Assembly (NCBI RefSeq): GCF_013170845.1
Contig: NZ_CP033367.1
Coordinates: forward strand, 5,023,001 to 5,087,000
Reading direction: 5' to 3'
Source of the DNA: Mesorhizobium loti R88b
GTDB lineage: Bacteria; Pseudomonadota; Alphaproteobacteria; Rhizobiales; Rhizobiaceae
DNA: 64,000 nucleotides
The translations under genes were made by a program, and so were the position numbers. Below the pieces are notes generated by a model, which worked only from the letters and a program-made list of their open reading frames with translations, made no database searches and was not told where the DNA came from. Positions 8,781-17,741 of the stretch are shown here, in pieces; within the stretch, counting starts at the first letter, position 1, and each line of letters begins with the position of its first letter.

Positions 8781-10571
8781 TCAGGCGTCCTTCTTGGTCG
8801 GCGCGACACGCAGCGCCAGTTCGCGAAGCTGCTGCGGCGAAGCTTCCGAAGGTGCGTTCATCAGCAAATCATAGGCCTGCTGGTTCATCGGGAACATGGT
8901 GATCTCGCGCAGGTTCTTGGCGCCAACCAGCAACATGACAACGCGGTCGACACCGGCGGCCATGCCACCATGCGGCGGCGCGCCGTACTGGAAGGCGCGG
9001 TAGAGGCCGCCAAAGCGCTCCTCGACCGTGGCGCGATCCAGCCCGACCGTCTCGAACGCCTTGACCATGGTTTCAGGCAGATGGTTGCGGATGCCGCCCG
9101 AGGCGATCTCGAAGCCGTTGCAGACCATGTCGTACTGGAACGCCTTAATGCCCAGCAGATCCTCGCCATTCAGCGCATCGATGCCGCCTTGCGGCATCGA
9201 GAACGGGTTGTGGGCGAAGTCGATCTTCTTCTCCTCCTCGTTCCACTCGAAGAACGGGAAGTCGACGATCCAGCACAGTTCGAAACGTTCGCGGTCGACG
9301 AGATTCAGCTCCTCGCCGGCGCGGGTGCGTGCGGAACCGGCAAAGGAAACGAATTTCTTCGGATCACCAGCAACGAAGAAAGCAGCGTCGCCATCGGCGA
9401 GGCCGAGCTGCAGGCGGATCGCCTCGGTGCGCTCCTCGCCGATGTTCTTGGCGAGCGGGCCGGCGCCTTCGAGCTTGTCGCCCTCCTTGCGCCAGAAGAT
9501 GTAGCCCAGCCCTGGCTGGCCCTCGCCTTGCGCCCAGGAATTCATGCGGTCGCAGAAGGCGCGGCTGCCGCCGGTCTTGGCCGGAATGCCCCACACTTCG
9601 GCCTTCAGGTCGTTGGCCAGGATGTTGGCGAACACCTTGAAGCCGGAATCGCGGAAATGGTCGGAGACGGCCTGCATCTCGATCGGGTTGCGCAGGTCGG
9701 GCTTATCGGAGCCGTATTTGCGCATGGCGACATCATAGGGGATGCGCTGGAACTTCTGCGTCACCGGCTTGCCGTTGGCGAAGGTCTCGAAGACGCCCCG
9801 CATCACCGGCTCCATGGTCGACAGCACGTCGTCCTGCTCGACAAAGCTCATTTCGAGGTCGAGCTGGTAGAATTCGCCGGGCAGACGGTCGGCGCGCGGG
9901 TCCTCGTCGCGGAAACAGGGCGCGATCTGGAAATAGCGGTCGAAGCCCGAAACCATGATCAGCTGCTTGTACTGCTGCGGCGCCTGCGGCAGCGCGTAGA
10001 AGGTGCCGGGATGGATGCGCGACGGCACCAGGAAGTCGCGCGCGCCTTCGGGCGACGACGCGGTCAGGATCGGCGTCGAGAATTCGGTGAAGCCGACCTC
10101 ACCCATGCGCCTGCGCATTTCGGCAATGATTTTTGTCCGCGCAATGATGTTCTTGTGCAGCGTCTCGCGGCGCAGGTCGAGGAAACGGTATTTCAGCCGG
10201 ATGTCTTCGGGATAGTCCGGCTCGCCGAACACCGGCAACGGCAACTCCTTGGCCGCCGACAGCACTTCGATCTCGCGAGCGAATATCTCGATCTCACCGG
10301 TCGGCAGGTTGGCGTTCGTGGTCTCGGGCAAGCGCGCCTTGACCTCGCCGTCGACACGGATGACCCACTCGCCACGCACGGTCTCGGCAACCTTGAAGGC
10401 CGGCGAATCCGGATCGGCTACGATCTGGGTCAGGCCATAATTGTCACGCAGGTCGATGAACAGCAGGCCGCCATGATCGCGCACGCGATGCACCCAGCCC
10501 GACAGGCGAACGGAATTGCCGACATCGCTCTTTCTCAACTGGGCACAGGTATGGCTGCGGTAACGGTGCAT
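8781..10571 (-). CDS. aspS: Aspartyl-tRNA synthetase
   Basis: Class II synthetase charging tRNA-Asp (and tRNA-Asn if non-discriminating, as in many bacteria with GatCAB). The 596 residues match bacterial-type AspRS with its GAD insertion. The N-terminal anticodon-binding OB fold begins [18 protein letters not shown], close to the usual MHRYRTHTC start. Class II motifs are visible: [20 protein letters not shown] (motif 1 region), [19 protein letters not shown] (motif 2) and [19 protein letters not shown] (motif 3). A longer reading to 10691 is rejected because it only adds an unrelated leader. A neighbouring ATG at 10575-10577 would add two residues. Confidence 0.95.
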   Translation of the reverse strand: MHRYRSHTCAQLRKSDVGNSVRLSGWVHRVRDHGGLLFIDLRDNYGLTQIVADPDSPAFKVAETVRGEWVIRVDGEVKARLPETTNANLPTGEIEIFAREIEVLSAAKELPLPVFGEPDYPEDIRLKYRFLDLRRETLHKNIIARTKIIAEMRRRMGEVGFTEFSTPILTASSPEGARDFLVPSRIHPGTFYALPQAPQQYKQLIMVSGFDRYFQIAPCFRDEDPRADRLPGEFYQLDLEMSFVEQDDVLSTMEPVMRGVFETFANGKPVTQKFQRIPYDVAMRKYGSDKPDLRNPIEMQAVSDHFRDSGFKVFANILANDLKAEVWGIPAKTGGSRAFCDRMNSWAQGEGQPGLGYIFWRKEGDKLEGAGPLAKNIGEERTEAIRLQLGLADGDAAFFVAGDPKKFVSFAGSARTRAGEELNLVDRERFELCWIVDFPFFEWNEEEKKIDFAHNPFSMPQGGIDALNGEDLLGIKAFQYDMVCNGFEIASGGIRNHLPETMVKAFETVGLDRATVEERFGGLYRAFQYGAPPHGGMAAGVDRVVMLLVGAKNLREITMFPMNQQAYDLLMNAPSEASPQQLRELALRVAPTKKDA

Positions 10572-10703
10572 GGTCATTGCTAAAGTCCGGGGTGCTGGGT
10601 TGCGGGCCAAAGCATCAAAGCCCGGCCCAAAATTTGCGCGAAAAGCGCATGGGAGGCCGGATTTGTCAAGGCAAGCGGGCACGCACGGCATGCCGCCGAG
10701 CGT

Positions 10704-11462
10704 TCAGGCGAAATGGATTTCGGCGCCCTGGCGTTCGAAATCGGCAACGATTGCGGCCGGTGCGGTCTTTTCGACCACCAGGTGGCGGATCGCCTCCGCT
10801 CCGGCGACGCGATAAGGCGCTGCGGTGGCCAGCTTGTCGTTGGTGACCGCGATGACGATGCCGGCGCTGTTCTTGGCCATCGCCCGTTTCACCTCGGCCT
10901 CCGCCGAATCGAACGCCGTTACGCCCCGAGATGCATCGAGACCGCACGAGCCCAAAATAAACAGATCCGCGCCAAGCTGCGCCACGGCGGCAAGCGTGTC
11001 GGCGCCGACGCAAGCGCCGAGGTGGCGGTCGAACCTGCCGCCCAGCACAATCAGCTCGATCAGGGCGTGGTCCGACAACACCGAGGCAATTTCGAGCGAA
11101 TTGGTGGCGACGGTCAGATCGAGGTCGCGCGGGATGGCCCTGGCGATCGCGGCATTGGTCGTGCCGCTGTCGATGAACAAAGTCTGTCCGCGCGCGAGCA
11201 ATGCCACGGTCGCGCCGGCCAGCCGCGTCTTTTCTTCGACCGCATGGCTGGCGCGCAGGCTGACCGGCATGGTCGCGAAAGGTGCTGATGCAACCGCGCC
11301 GCCATAGACGCGGCGGCATTGTCCGGCCTTTGCCAGTTCCCTGAGGTCGCGGCGCACCGTGTCTTCCGAAACGCCGAAATGGCTCGCCAGTTCGCCGGCC
11401 ACCACGCTTCCCTCCGCCGCAAGACGGTCGCGGATAAGCTGGTGGCGTTGATCGGTGAGCAT
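10704..11462 (-). CDS. DeoR/GlpR family transcriptional regulator
   Basis: Sugar-phosphate responsive repressor, 252 residues. N-terminal DeoR helix-turn-helix: RHQLIRDRLAAEGSVVAGELASHFGVSEDTVRRDLRELA split around residues 6-43, followed by the family tag RRVYGGAV. The C-terminal ligand domain has IDSGTTNAAIARAI and the typical LGSCGLDASRGVTAFDSAEAEVKRAM. The gene is divergent from the MFS transporter at 11573, and four phased copies of a TGCACGTT-like element lie between them, so it most probably regulates that transporter and itself. Ligand unknown. Confidence 0.88.
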   Translation of the reverse strand: MLTDQRHQLIRDRLAAEGSVVAGELASHFGVSEDTVRRDLRELAKAGQCRRVYGGAVASAPFATMPVSLRASHAVEEKTRLAGATVALLARGQTLFIDSGTTNAAIARAIPRDLDLTVATNSLEIASVLSDHALIELIVLGGRFDRHLGACVGADTLAAVAQLGADLFILGSCGLDASRGVTAFDSAEAEVKRAMAKNSAGIVIAVTNDKLATAAPYRVAGAEAIRHLVVEKTAPAAIVADFERQGAEIHFA

Positions 11463-11482
11463 TGCCTGATCCTATTTCTATG

Positions 11483-11519
11483 TGCACGTTCTTGCATGTT
11501 TTGCACGTTTGTGCAAGAA
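11483..11519. promoter_or_regulatory. Four phased TGCACGTT repeats, probable DeoR operator
   Basis: TGCACGTT at 11483-11490, TGCATGTT at 11493-11500, TGCACGTT at 11502-11509 and TGCAAGAA at 11512-11519. The spacing is 10, 9 and 10 bases, about one helical turn each, so all lie on one face of the DNA. The array sits between the divergent regulator and transporter genes, the usual place for a DeoR-family operator. Binding is inferred. Confidence 0.6.
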
Positions 11520-11572
11520 GTGGCTGATCGGGCTGCCTTAAAGCCCCGCCTCTCTCCCTTGAAAGCACCGCG

Positions 11573-12811
11573 ATGAGCTTTGGCCTCAACCTTGCCCCTC
11601 AACACCGCGTCTATGCCGGATTCGCGATCTACTCCTTCGCCATGGGCAACATCTTTCCGCGGCTGCCCGATATCAAGCACGCCATGGGTATCGGGGACGG
11701 CACGCTCGGCCTCAGCCTGATCGGAACACCGATCGGCACCTTGACGGCACTGACGCTGGCAGCGCCGCTGCTCGAGCGCGTCGGCTTCCGCCGCGCGCTG
11801 CTTGCCCTGGTCCCGCTGCTGGCGCTTGCCTACGCCATCGCCGTGCATGCGCCGGGTCCGCTGGCGCTGTTCCTGATGCTGTTTCCAGTCGGCCTGATGA
11901 TCGGCAGCGTCGAGATCATGCTCAATGTCGAGGCCGACCGGACCGAATTCCTGGTCAAGCGCCGTATCATGAACCGTGCGCATTCGTTCTGGAGCATGGG
12001 CTTTTTCGGTGCCGGCCTGTTTGGCGCCGCACTCGGGCATCTCGGCGTATCGCCGCAACTGCATCTGGCGCTGATCGTGCCGATCGTCGCGATCTCGATG
12101 GCACTGTTCCTCGGGGGCTACCAACCAGCACCAAGTCGCTTCGCGGGCGCCAGCGCCGGCGAGAAGGCACCCATGCTGGCAAGACCGACGCTGCCCATCC
12201 TTGTCCTCGTCGCAGTAACGCTCGCCGCCATGCTGATGGAAGGCGCCAGCATCGACTGGTCGGCGATCTATATGCGCACGGTCTTCGACTCCGGCCCCTT
12301 CGTCGCCGGCTTCACGGTGGCGCTGTTCGCCTTTTCTCAAGCAACCACGCGTTTCTTCGCCGATAGTTTCGTCGACCGCCATTCGCCGAGCGGCGTGGCG
12401 CGGGTGCTGCTGGTGTTGATGGCGGCCGGCGTGCTGCTTGTCTTCTTCTCGCCCATGCCGTTTGTCTCCATGCTGGGCTTTGCCCTTCTGGGGATCGGCA
12501 CCAGCGCCCTCTTCCCGCTGGCGATCTCGGCCGCCGCTCAACGGACGGATCGGCCTGCGTCGATCAATGTCGCGGCGCTGTCGCAGATCTCCTTCGTTGC
12601 CTTCCTGCTTGGGCCGCCGCTGCTCGGCTTCGTCTCCGACCATTGGGGCATCCGCTCGGCCTTTGGCATCGGCATCCCGTTCATTATCCTCAGCCTGCTG
12701 ACCGCAGGATCGCTTGGCCGGCGGCCGGCCGCTGGCAAACCAGCGGCGCCGACCGACGAGCCGCTCGAACCGACGCCGGACAAGCTACTGGCGCGCGCCG
12801 CAGAGGGATAA
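11573..12811 (+). CDS. MFS transporter
   Basis: Major facilitator with about 12 helices and 412 residues. It opens with a family-like helix (VYAGFAIYSFAMGNIFPRLPDIKHAMG) and resembles YbjJ/FucP-type carriers. The second half restarts near residue 200 (LPILVLVAVTLAAMLMEGASIDWSAIYMR). It is divergent from the DeoR-type regulator with shared operator repeats, which suggests a sugar or sugar-derivative substrate; export is also possible. The C-terminal tail is a polar Pro/Ala-rich segment. It converges with the epimerase gene. Confidence 0.85.
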   Translation: MSFGLNLAPQHRVYAGFAIYSFAMGNIFPRLPDIKHAMGIGDGTLGLSLIGTPIGTLTALTLAAPLLERVGFRRALLALVPLLALAYAIAVHAPGPLALFLMLFPVGLMIGSVEIMLNVEADRTEFLVKRRIMNRAHSFWSMGFFGAGLFGAALGHLGVSPQLHLALIVPIVAISMALFLGGYQPAPSRFAGASAGEKAPMLARPTLPILVLVAVTLAAMLMEGASIDWSAIYMRTVFDSGPFVAGFTVALFAFSQATTRFFADSFVDRHSPSGVARVLLVLMAAGVLLVFFSPMPFVSMLGFALLGIGTSALFPLAISAAAQRTDRPASINVAALSQISFVAFLLGPPLLGFVSDHWGIRSAFGIGIPFIILSLLTAGSLGRRPAAGKPAAPTDEPLEPTPDKLLARAAEG

Positions 12812-12842
12812 ATAGCCCCATCAAGGTGACGGGCAAAAGGGC

Positions 12843-14126
12843 TCAGGCGGTGTTCCCACGGCAAGCCGCGTCGTAGTCGGCCAGCACCTGGCCGATCGCG
12901 TCGTGAAGAATGGCGTTTGGATCTCCCGCCGGCCCGAGCATGGCCGGCACCATCGGCAGGAACTGCCGCATCAGCGTTTCAGGGATGCTGACGCCGGTGA
13001 GAACCTCGCGCAGATGGCCGACGGCAACGGCTGCGGTGGGGTTGCTCCAGTAGTAGCGAATGCGGTCGCTGTAACTGTAGTGCCGCTGCAGATAGCGGCC
13101 CGTTTCACTGCCATGATAGTGGCTGTGCCAATGGCCGGGTGCTGCCAGCATGATGCGTTCCATCGCGCGGGCAAGCGACCTGTCGCCATAGTCGGCAACC
13201 ATTTCGGACGCGATCAGGTCGAGCCCGTAAAGCGCCTCGCGCAAGGCGAATGTCAGGCCTGGGCCTACTTTAAGGATCGGAAAGCCATTGCCGACAAGTG
13301 CGGTCAGCGCCGCGCGGCTCTGGTAGTCGGTGGAATGTGCCTCATAGACGAGCGACGGCTCTTCATCGAGCAGCGCGGTCAGCGCTTTCGATGCCTCCGG
13401 TCTGTAGGCGACGACGTTCTGGCTGCCGAATTCGACGCCGGGCTGCACGACCACGGCAATGACGCGGCCAAACGCGTCCGCCAGGCCTTCGCGGGCAAAG
13501 ATCTCGCGATGCACCTCGATGGTGCGACGGGCCGCCGCCGCTTGCGTGGGCTTGAGTTCGCTGATCGCGTGATCGACGCCGCCAGGCGCTGGAACCTCGG
13601 TGCCGATGATGTAGACCGGCAATGCGCCACCGCGCGCGCGCGCCGCCTTTTCAGCCGCCTTGGCCAGTCGCGCCGCCCGGGTCGCGATGGTCTCGTCATC
13701 CAGCGCCGCCGGCTCGCCGGCGCAGCCCATCGACGCATCGAGATGGATCTTGCTGAAGCCGGCCCAGACATAGGCCGTGACCATGGCTTCGGCCTTGCTC
13801 ATCGCTTGCGCGGCCGGCTCGGCACGCCACGGGTTGGGCCCGAGATGGTCGCCACCAAAGATAATGCGCTGGGGGTCGAGACCTTCCTTGCTGGCGATCT
13901 CCAGCACGAAGGCGACGAACAGGTCCGGGGTCATCCCGGTGTAGCCGCCGAACTGGTTAACCTGATTGCAGGTCGCCTCGATCAGCAAGACGGCTTCCTT
14001 GTCGGCGACCGCACGCCTGATCGCAGTCTGGATCACCGTTGGATGGGCCGAGCAGATCGAGGTGATGCCGTAGGGCGATCCGTTCCTGCGCGCGGAGGCG
14101 AGCGTTGCAAGCGGATTGGCCATCAT
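12843..14126 (-). CDS. PF08013 (GatZ/KbaZ-like) protein, likely D-tagatose-6-phosphate 4-epimerase
   Basis: A 427-residue member of the family usually labelled non-catalytic subunit of class II tagatose-bisphosphate aldolase. Recognisable blocks are [48 protein letters not shown] and [12 protein letters not shown]. In the Agrobacterium D-altritol/galactitol pathway a PF08013 member converts D-tagatose 6-phosphate to D-fructose 6-phosphate, and the neighbours here match that pathway: kinase upstream, PF00107 and SDR polyol dehydrogenases nearby. No GatY/KbaY catalytic aldolase is in the window, which favours the epimerase role. The start overlaps the kinase stop (ATGA), so the two are translationally coupled. 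The exact reaction is inferred from context. Confidence 0.82.
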   Translation of the reverse strand: MMANPLATLASARRNGSPYGITSICSAHPTVIQTAIRRAVADKEAVLLIEATCNQVNQFGGYTGMTPDLFVAFVLEIASKEGLDPQRIIFGGDHLGPNPWRAEPAAQAMSKAEAMVTAYVWAGFSKIHLDASMGCAGEPAALDDETIATRAARLAKAAEKAARARGGALPVYIIGTEVPAPGGVDHAISELKPTQAAAARRTIEVHREIFAREGLADAFGRVIAVVVQPGVEFGSQNVVAYRPEASKALTALLDEEPSLVYEAHSTDYQSRAALTALVGNGFPILKVGPGLTFALREALYGLDLIASEMVADYGDRSLARAMERIMLAAPGHWHSHYHGSETGRYLQRHYSYSDRIRYYWSNPTAAVAVGHLREVLTGVSIPETLMRQFLPMVPAMLGPAGDPNAILHDAIGQVLADYDAACRGNTA

Positions 14127-15103
14127 GTCGCTCTCTGTGTTCCGGCAATGAAATCATCAAGCACATCGAAGCCGGCAAGGCCCTCCATGGGCCCACGCCG
14201 CGTGACGTTGCGGGCGCCGGCGGCATTGGCATAGAACAGCGCCTTGGCAGGCTCCATCCCCTTGCGCCGGCAAGTCAGGTAGGTCGCGCCGAAACAGTCG
14301 CCAGCCCCGGTGGGGTCGACTTCCTCGACCAGGAAGCCGGCACAGTCGATCCTGCTGCCGTCGGCGCCGAAACGGGTAGAACCGGCAGCGCCGCGCTTCA
14401 GCACAATCTCGCCGACGCCTCTGGCGATCAGCGCCGTCACCGCCTGGCGTTCGTCGTCGACGCCTGCCGCGGCAAGCAGCTCGTCGCCGGAAGGCAGCAG
14501 CAGATCCGCATCGTCGACCAGCGCGGAAAATAGCGCTCCGTCGGCGCCGTCGATCAGCTCCTTGCGCACATTCGGATCGAAGGAGGTCGAGCCGCCCCGG
14601 GCACGCACGGCCTTCACGGCATAGGCGACGATCTCCTTCAGCCCCGATACTGACAGGGTCGACCCCATGACATGGAGATGGCCTGCCTTGTCCGCCAGCT
14701 GGCGCGCCTCAGCAGTAAGGTGGATCTGCCCTGCGGCGGATTCGGCGATGTTGTAGACAAAGTCCCTGCCGCCGTCCGGCCTGTAGCGCACGAACGCGCT
14801 TCCCGTGGGGTAGCGGTCGTTGACATCAACGGCCGAGACGTCGACGCCGTCGCGCCTCAGCCTTTCCAGGTTGAGGGTTCCAAAATCGTCGCGGCCAACG
14901 CAGCCGATGAGGCCGGCGCCGCCGCCGAGCCTCGCGACCTGGTCGATGAAGATGGCCGGCGCCCCGCTCGGATAAGGACCCATCAGCGTCAGCGGCTCCA
15001 GGAAGCCGAGACCCCGCTCCGTTGCCATGATCTCGACCAGGATTTCGCCGGCGACTATCGTCGGCCCCGTAAATTGGGAGGCGATCTCCCTTCGGCGGTT
15101 CAT
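14123..15103 (-). CDS. PfkB family sugar kinase, likely D-tagatose 6-kinase
   Basis: Ribokinase-fold kinase of 326 residues. The N-terminal part has [16 protein letters not shown] and the C-terminal ATP/anion-hole motif reads [14 protein letters not shown] at about residues 263-276, with the catalytic Asp in GAGD. The ATG at 15103 has the ribosome site GAGAAGGA and is preferred over an in-frame ATG at 15157. The stop overlaps the start of the PF08013 gene, so they form one operon. In the Agrobacterium altritol/galactitol route a PF00294 kinase makes D-tagatose 6-phosphate; here that role is inferred. Fructokinase or other ketose kinase activity cannot be excluded. Confidence 0.85.
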   Translation of the reverse strand: MNRRREIASQFTGPTIVAGEILVEIMATERGLGFLEPLTLMGPYPSGAPAIFIDQVARLGGGAGLIGCVGRDDFGTLNLERLRRDGVDVSAVDVNDRYPTGSAFVRYRPDGGRDFVYNIAESAAGQIHLTAEARQLADKAGHLHVMGSTLSVSGLKEIVAYAVKAVRARGGSTSFDPNVRKELIDGADGALFSALVDDADLLLPSGDELLAAAGVDDERQAVTALIARGVGEIVLKRGAAGSTRFGADGSRIDCAGFLVEEVDPTGAGDCFGATYLTCRRKGMEPAKALFYANAAGARNVTRRGPMEGLAGFDVLDDFIAGTQRAT

Positions 15104-15213
15104 TCCTGCAATTCCTTCTCCCCCAGCCACACGCCGGTTACGGCGCGCCGACTGCACGATAGCGCCTGTCCGCAGCCGAGGTAAATCGCGGCAAGGCCGA
15201 AGTCAACAAAAAC

Positions 15214-15231
15214 TACACGCATGTTCACTTA
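15214..15231. promoter_or_regulatory. Operator copy 1 (18-bp exact repeat)
   Basis: TACACGCATGTTCACTTA, found again unchanged at 15357-15374. This copy lies just upstream (in the leftward sense) of a TTGACT-like -35 element (complement of 15201-15206) for the kinase/epimerase operon. Its repetition in front of both divergent operons suggests a shared operator, probably for the LacI-type regulator at 18887-19915. Confidence 0.6.
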
Positions 15232-15324
15232 GTTTCCGCGCACGCGGCTTTCCTGATTGCCTCAAATGACGGACGCCCCCGTGCCGCATGGGAGCATGGT
15301 GCCAAAAATCAGGCCATCATGCGC

Positions 15325-15374
15325 TTGACTTGGCTTTCCTGTAGCGCAATAAAATATACACGCATGTTCACTTA
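15325..15374 (+). promoter_or_regulatory. Promoter and operator copy 2 of the binding-protein gene
   Basis: TTGACT at 15325-15330 and an AT-rich -10 candidate (TAAAAT at 15350-15355, 19-base spacing; AATAAA at 17). The 18-bp repeat TACACGCATGTTCACTTA at 15357-15374 follows at once, where a repressor would cover the start point. CGCATG at 15361-15366 and CATGCG at 15377-15382 form a 6-bp inverted repeat across it. A strong ribosome site AAGGAGGAG follows at 15390-15398. Confidence 0.6.
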
Positions 15375-15404
15375 CACATGCGCATTCGTAAAGGAGGAGA
15401 CGAA

Positions 15405-16724
15405 ATGCTGAGAGGTAAGTTTATTGGAATTGCCGCCGTGTCGGTCGCTGCTTCAGCGCTGATGGCAGGTGCCGCCATGTCCGAGGAGATCACGGTTGCG
15501 ACGGTCAACAATGGCGACATGATCATCATGCAGAAGCTGTCGCCGGAATGGGAGAAGGCGACCGGCAACAAGGTCAACTGGGTGGTGCTCGAGGAAAACG
15601 TCCTGCGCGAGCGGGTCACCACCGACATCGCCACCAAGGGCGGCCAGTTCGACGTGCTGACGATCGGCGGCTATGAAACACCGATCTGGGGCAAGGCCGG
15701 GTGGCTGACCTCGCTCAACGATCTCGGCGACGATTACGACTATGACGACCTGATCGCGCCGGTACGCAGTGGCCTGACGGTCGACGGCAAGCTCTACGCC
15801 GTGCCCTTCTACGCCGAAAGCTCTTTCACGCTCTACCGCAAGGATCTGTTCGACGCCGCCGGCCTGAAGATGCCGGAACAGCCGACCTATGACCAGATCA
15901 CGGAATTCGCCGACAAGCTCACTGACAAGTCGAAGGAGCAATATGGCCTGTGCCTGCGCGGCAAGCCGGGCTGGGGCGAGAACATGGCCTTTGTCGGCAC
16001 GCTCGTGAACACGTTCGGCGGCCGCTGGTTCGACATGGACTGGAAACCGCAGATCAACTCCGACGCGTGGAAGAAGGCGATCGGCTGGTACGTCGACACG
16101 ATGAAGAAGGATGGACCTCCGGGAATAAGCTCCAACGGCTTCAACGAAAACCAGACTTTGTTCGCTTCCGGCCATTGCGCCATGTGGATCGATGCCACGT
16201 CAGCGGCGGGTCGCGTCTATGATCCAAAGCAAAGCAAGGTCGCCGACAAGGTCGGCTTCGCCAAGGCGCCGGTGGCGGTCACGCCAAATGGCTCTGCCTG
16301 GGGCTGGGCGTGGAGCCTTGCCATTCCGACCTCGACCAAGAAGGCCGATGTGGCAAAGTCCTTCGTCAAGTGGGCGACTTCGAAAGCGTATGTCCAGCGC
16401 GTCGGCGAGACCGAAGGCTGGGTCGCGGCACCTCCGGGGACGCGCAAATCCACCTATGCCAGCCCGGACTACCAGAAGGCAGCGCCCTTCGCCGCGACGG
16501 TTCTTTCGGCGATCGAATCCGCCGATCCGACCAAGCAGACCAAGGATCCGGTTCCCTACACCGGCATCCAGTTCGTCGCCATCCCCGAATTCCAGGGCAT
16601 CGGAACCGAGGTCGGCCAGGCGATCGCTGCCGCGGTGACCGGCCAGCAGTCGGTGGATGATGCGCTCAATGGCGCCCAGTCCTCGGTGGAGAAGACGATG
16701 ACGGAGGCGGGCTACATCAAATAG
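15405..16724 (+). CDS. smoE: ABC transporter polyol-binding protein (SmoE-like)
   Basis: Periplasmic family 1 solute-binding protein of 439 residues with a signal peptide (MLRGKFIGIAAVSVAASALM, cleavage near AAMSEE). The mature N-terminus ITVATVNNGDMIIMQKLSPEWE and the block VLEENVLRERVTTDIATKGGQFDV closely resemble the sorbitol/mannitol-binding SmoE group. The ATG at 15405 has AAGGAGGAG upstream. In other rhizobia the permease genes (smoF, smoG) and ATPase (smoK) follow directly; here a strong hairpin and a dehydrogenase gene follow instead, so the transporter partners must be encoded elsewhere or are lost. The ligand is likely altritol, galactitol, sorbitol or mannitol. Confidence 0.87.
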   Translation: MLRGKFIGIAAVSVAASALMAGAAMSEEITVATVNNGDMIIMQKLSPEWEKATGNKVNWVVLEENVLRERVTTDIATKGGQFDVLTIGGYETPIWGKAGWLTSLNDLGDDYDYDDLIAPVRSGLTVDGKLYAVPFYAESSFTLYRKDLFDAAGLKMPEQPTYDQITEFADKLTDKSKEQYGLCLRGKPGWGENMAFVGTLVNTFGGRWFDMDWKPQINSDAWKKAIGWYVDTMKKDGPPGISSNGFNENQTLFASGHCAMWIDATSAAGRVYDPKQSKVADKVGFAKAPVAVTPNGSAWGWAWSLAIPTSTKKADVAKSFVKWATSKAYVQRVGETEGWVAAPPGTRKSTYASPDYQKAAPFAATVLSAIESADPTKQTKDPVPYTGIQFVAIPEFQGIGTEVGQAIAAAVTGQQSVDDALNGAQSSVEKTMTEAGYIK

Positions 16725-16820
16725 CCGGGCTCAAGCCAAAAAATGCCAAGCCGCGGAGCGTGTGCCGCCCTTGGCGATCCTGGCCTGGAAAAACCTCCCG
16801 TTGTAACAGGCCTGGAGGAT

Positions 16821-16848
16821 GCACGGATCCGCCAAAACGGATCCGTGC
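16821..16848 (+). terminator. Strong hairpin after the binding-protein gene
   Basis: Perfect 11-bp stem, GCACGGATCCG at 16821-16831 and CGGATCCGTGC at 16838-16848, loop CCAAAA, followed by TTTCC. It lies 97 bases after the smoE-like stop and before smoS. It can end or attenuate the transcript or protect its 3' end, a common device that keeps binding protein above its downstream genes. Confidence 0.75.
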
Positions 16849-16939
16849 TTTCCTCAACGGCGCGTGCAACGAGCCATGCTAGTTAGGCCGCGCCCTCGTC
16901 ATGTGGCGGTCCATCTTCGAGAAACTCGGGAAACCCAAA

Positions 16940-17710
16940 ATGAGACTGAAAGACAAGATTGCCCTCATTACCGGCGGCGCGCGCGGCATTGGCCTCGGCT
17001 TCGCGCAAGCCTTTGTGCGCGAAGGTGCCAAGGTGGTGATTGCCGACATCGACATCGAGCGCGCCACGCGGGCCGCCGCCGAGATCGGTGCGGCTGCCAG
17101 CGCCGTCAAGCTCGACGTCACCGACCTCGATGCGATCGACAGGGTTGTTGCCGATGTCGACCGCACGCTTGGCGGCATCGACATCCTTGTCAACAACGCG
17201 GCCATCTTCGACATGGCGCCGATCACAGACATCACTGAAGCCAGCTATGACAGGGTGTTTGCCATCAACCTCAAGGCGCCGCTGTTCATGATGAAGGCGG
17301 TCGCCAATGTGATGATCGCGCGCGGTCGTGGCGGCAAGATCATCAACATGGCAAGCCAGGCTGGCCGCCGCGGCGAGGCGCTGGTGACGCTGTACTGCGC
17401 CTCCAAGGCGGCGATCATCTCGGCAACGCAGTCGGCGGCGCTGGCGCTCGTCAAGCACGGCATCAACGTCAATGCCATTGCGCCCGGCGTCGTCGATGGC
17501 GAGCACTGGGACGTCGTCGATGCCCATTTTGCCCGCTGGGAGGGCCTGAAGCCGGGAGAGAAGAAGGCCGCGGTGGCGAAGTCCGTCCCGATCGGCCGTT
17601 TCGCCCAGCCCGAAGACATTGCCGGGCTCGCCGTATTCCTGGCCTCCTCCGACAGCGACTATATCCTGGCTCAGACCTACAATGTCGATGGCGGCAACTG
17701 GATGAGCTGA
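16940..17710 (+). CDS. smoS: SDR polyol dehydrogenase SmoS (sorbitol/galactitol 2-dehydrogenase)
   Basis: NAD-dependent short-chain dehydrogenase of 256 residues. The Rossmann motif TGGARGIGLG is at 11-20, NNAA at 85-88, catalytic Ser139, Tyr152 and Lys156 (YCASK). The sequence is very close in style to Rhodobacter sphaeroides sorbitol dehydrogenase SmoS, including IINMASQAGRRGEALV, NAIAPGVVDGEHWD and the ending AQTYNVDGGNWMS. It oxidises sorbitol to fructose or galactitol to tagatose. The ATG at 16940 gives the MRLKDKIALITGG start known in the family; an in-frame ATG at 16901 is rejected. It is followed after 31 bases by the zinc dehydrogenase and shares its job in the cluster. Confidence 0.92.
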   Translation: MRLKDKIALITGGARGIGLGFAQAFVREGAKVVIADIDIERATRAAAEIGAAASAVKLDVTDLDAIDRVVADVDRTLGGIDILVNNAAIFDMAPITDITEASYDRVFAINLKAPLFMMKAVANVMIARGRGGKIINMASQAGRRGEALVTLYCASKAAIISATQSAALALVKHGINVNAIAPGVVDGEHWDVVDAHFARWEGLKPGEKKAAVAKSVPIGRFAQPEDIAGLAVFLASSDSDYILAQTYNVDGGNWMS

Positions 17711-17741
17711 AGCTCGTTGCGCATTATCAAGGGAGACTGAC

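Noticed and set aside
8970..10583. 537-codon open frame on the plus strand
   Set aside because: Antisense to aspS, which is unmistakable; no motifs.
11114..12643. 509-codon open frame on the minus strand
   Set aside because: Antisense to the MFS gene and out of frame with the DeoR gene; highly charged without structure.
12903..14234. 443-codon open frame on the plus strand
   Set aside because: Antisense to the PF08013 gene; Arg-rich shadow.
15104..15404. Small open frames in the divergent polyol control region
   Set aside because: They lack ribosome sites and cross the operators and promoters; the region is fully explained as regulatory.
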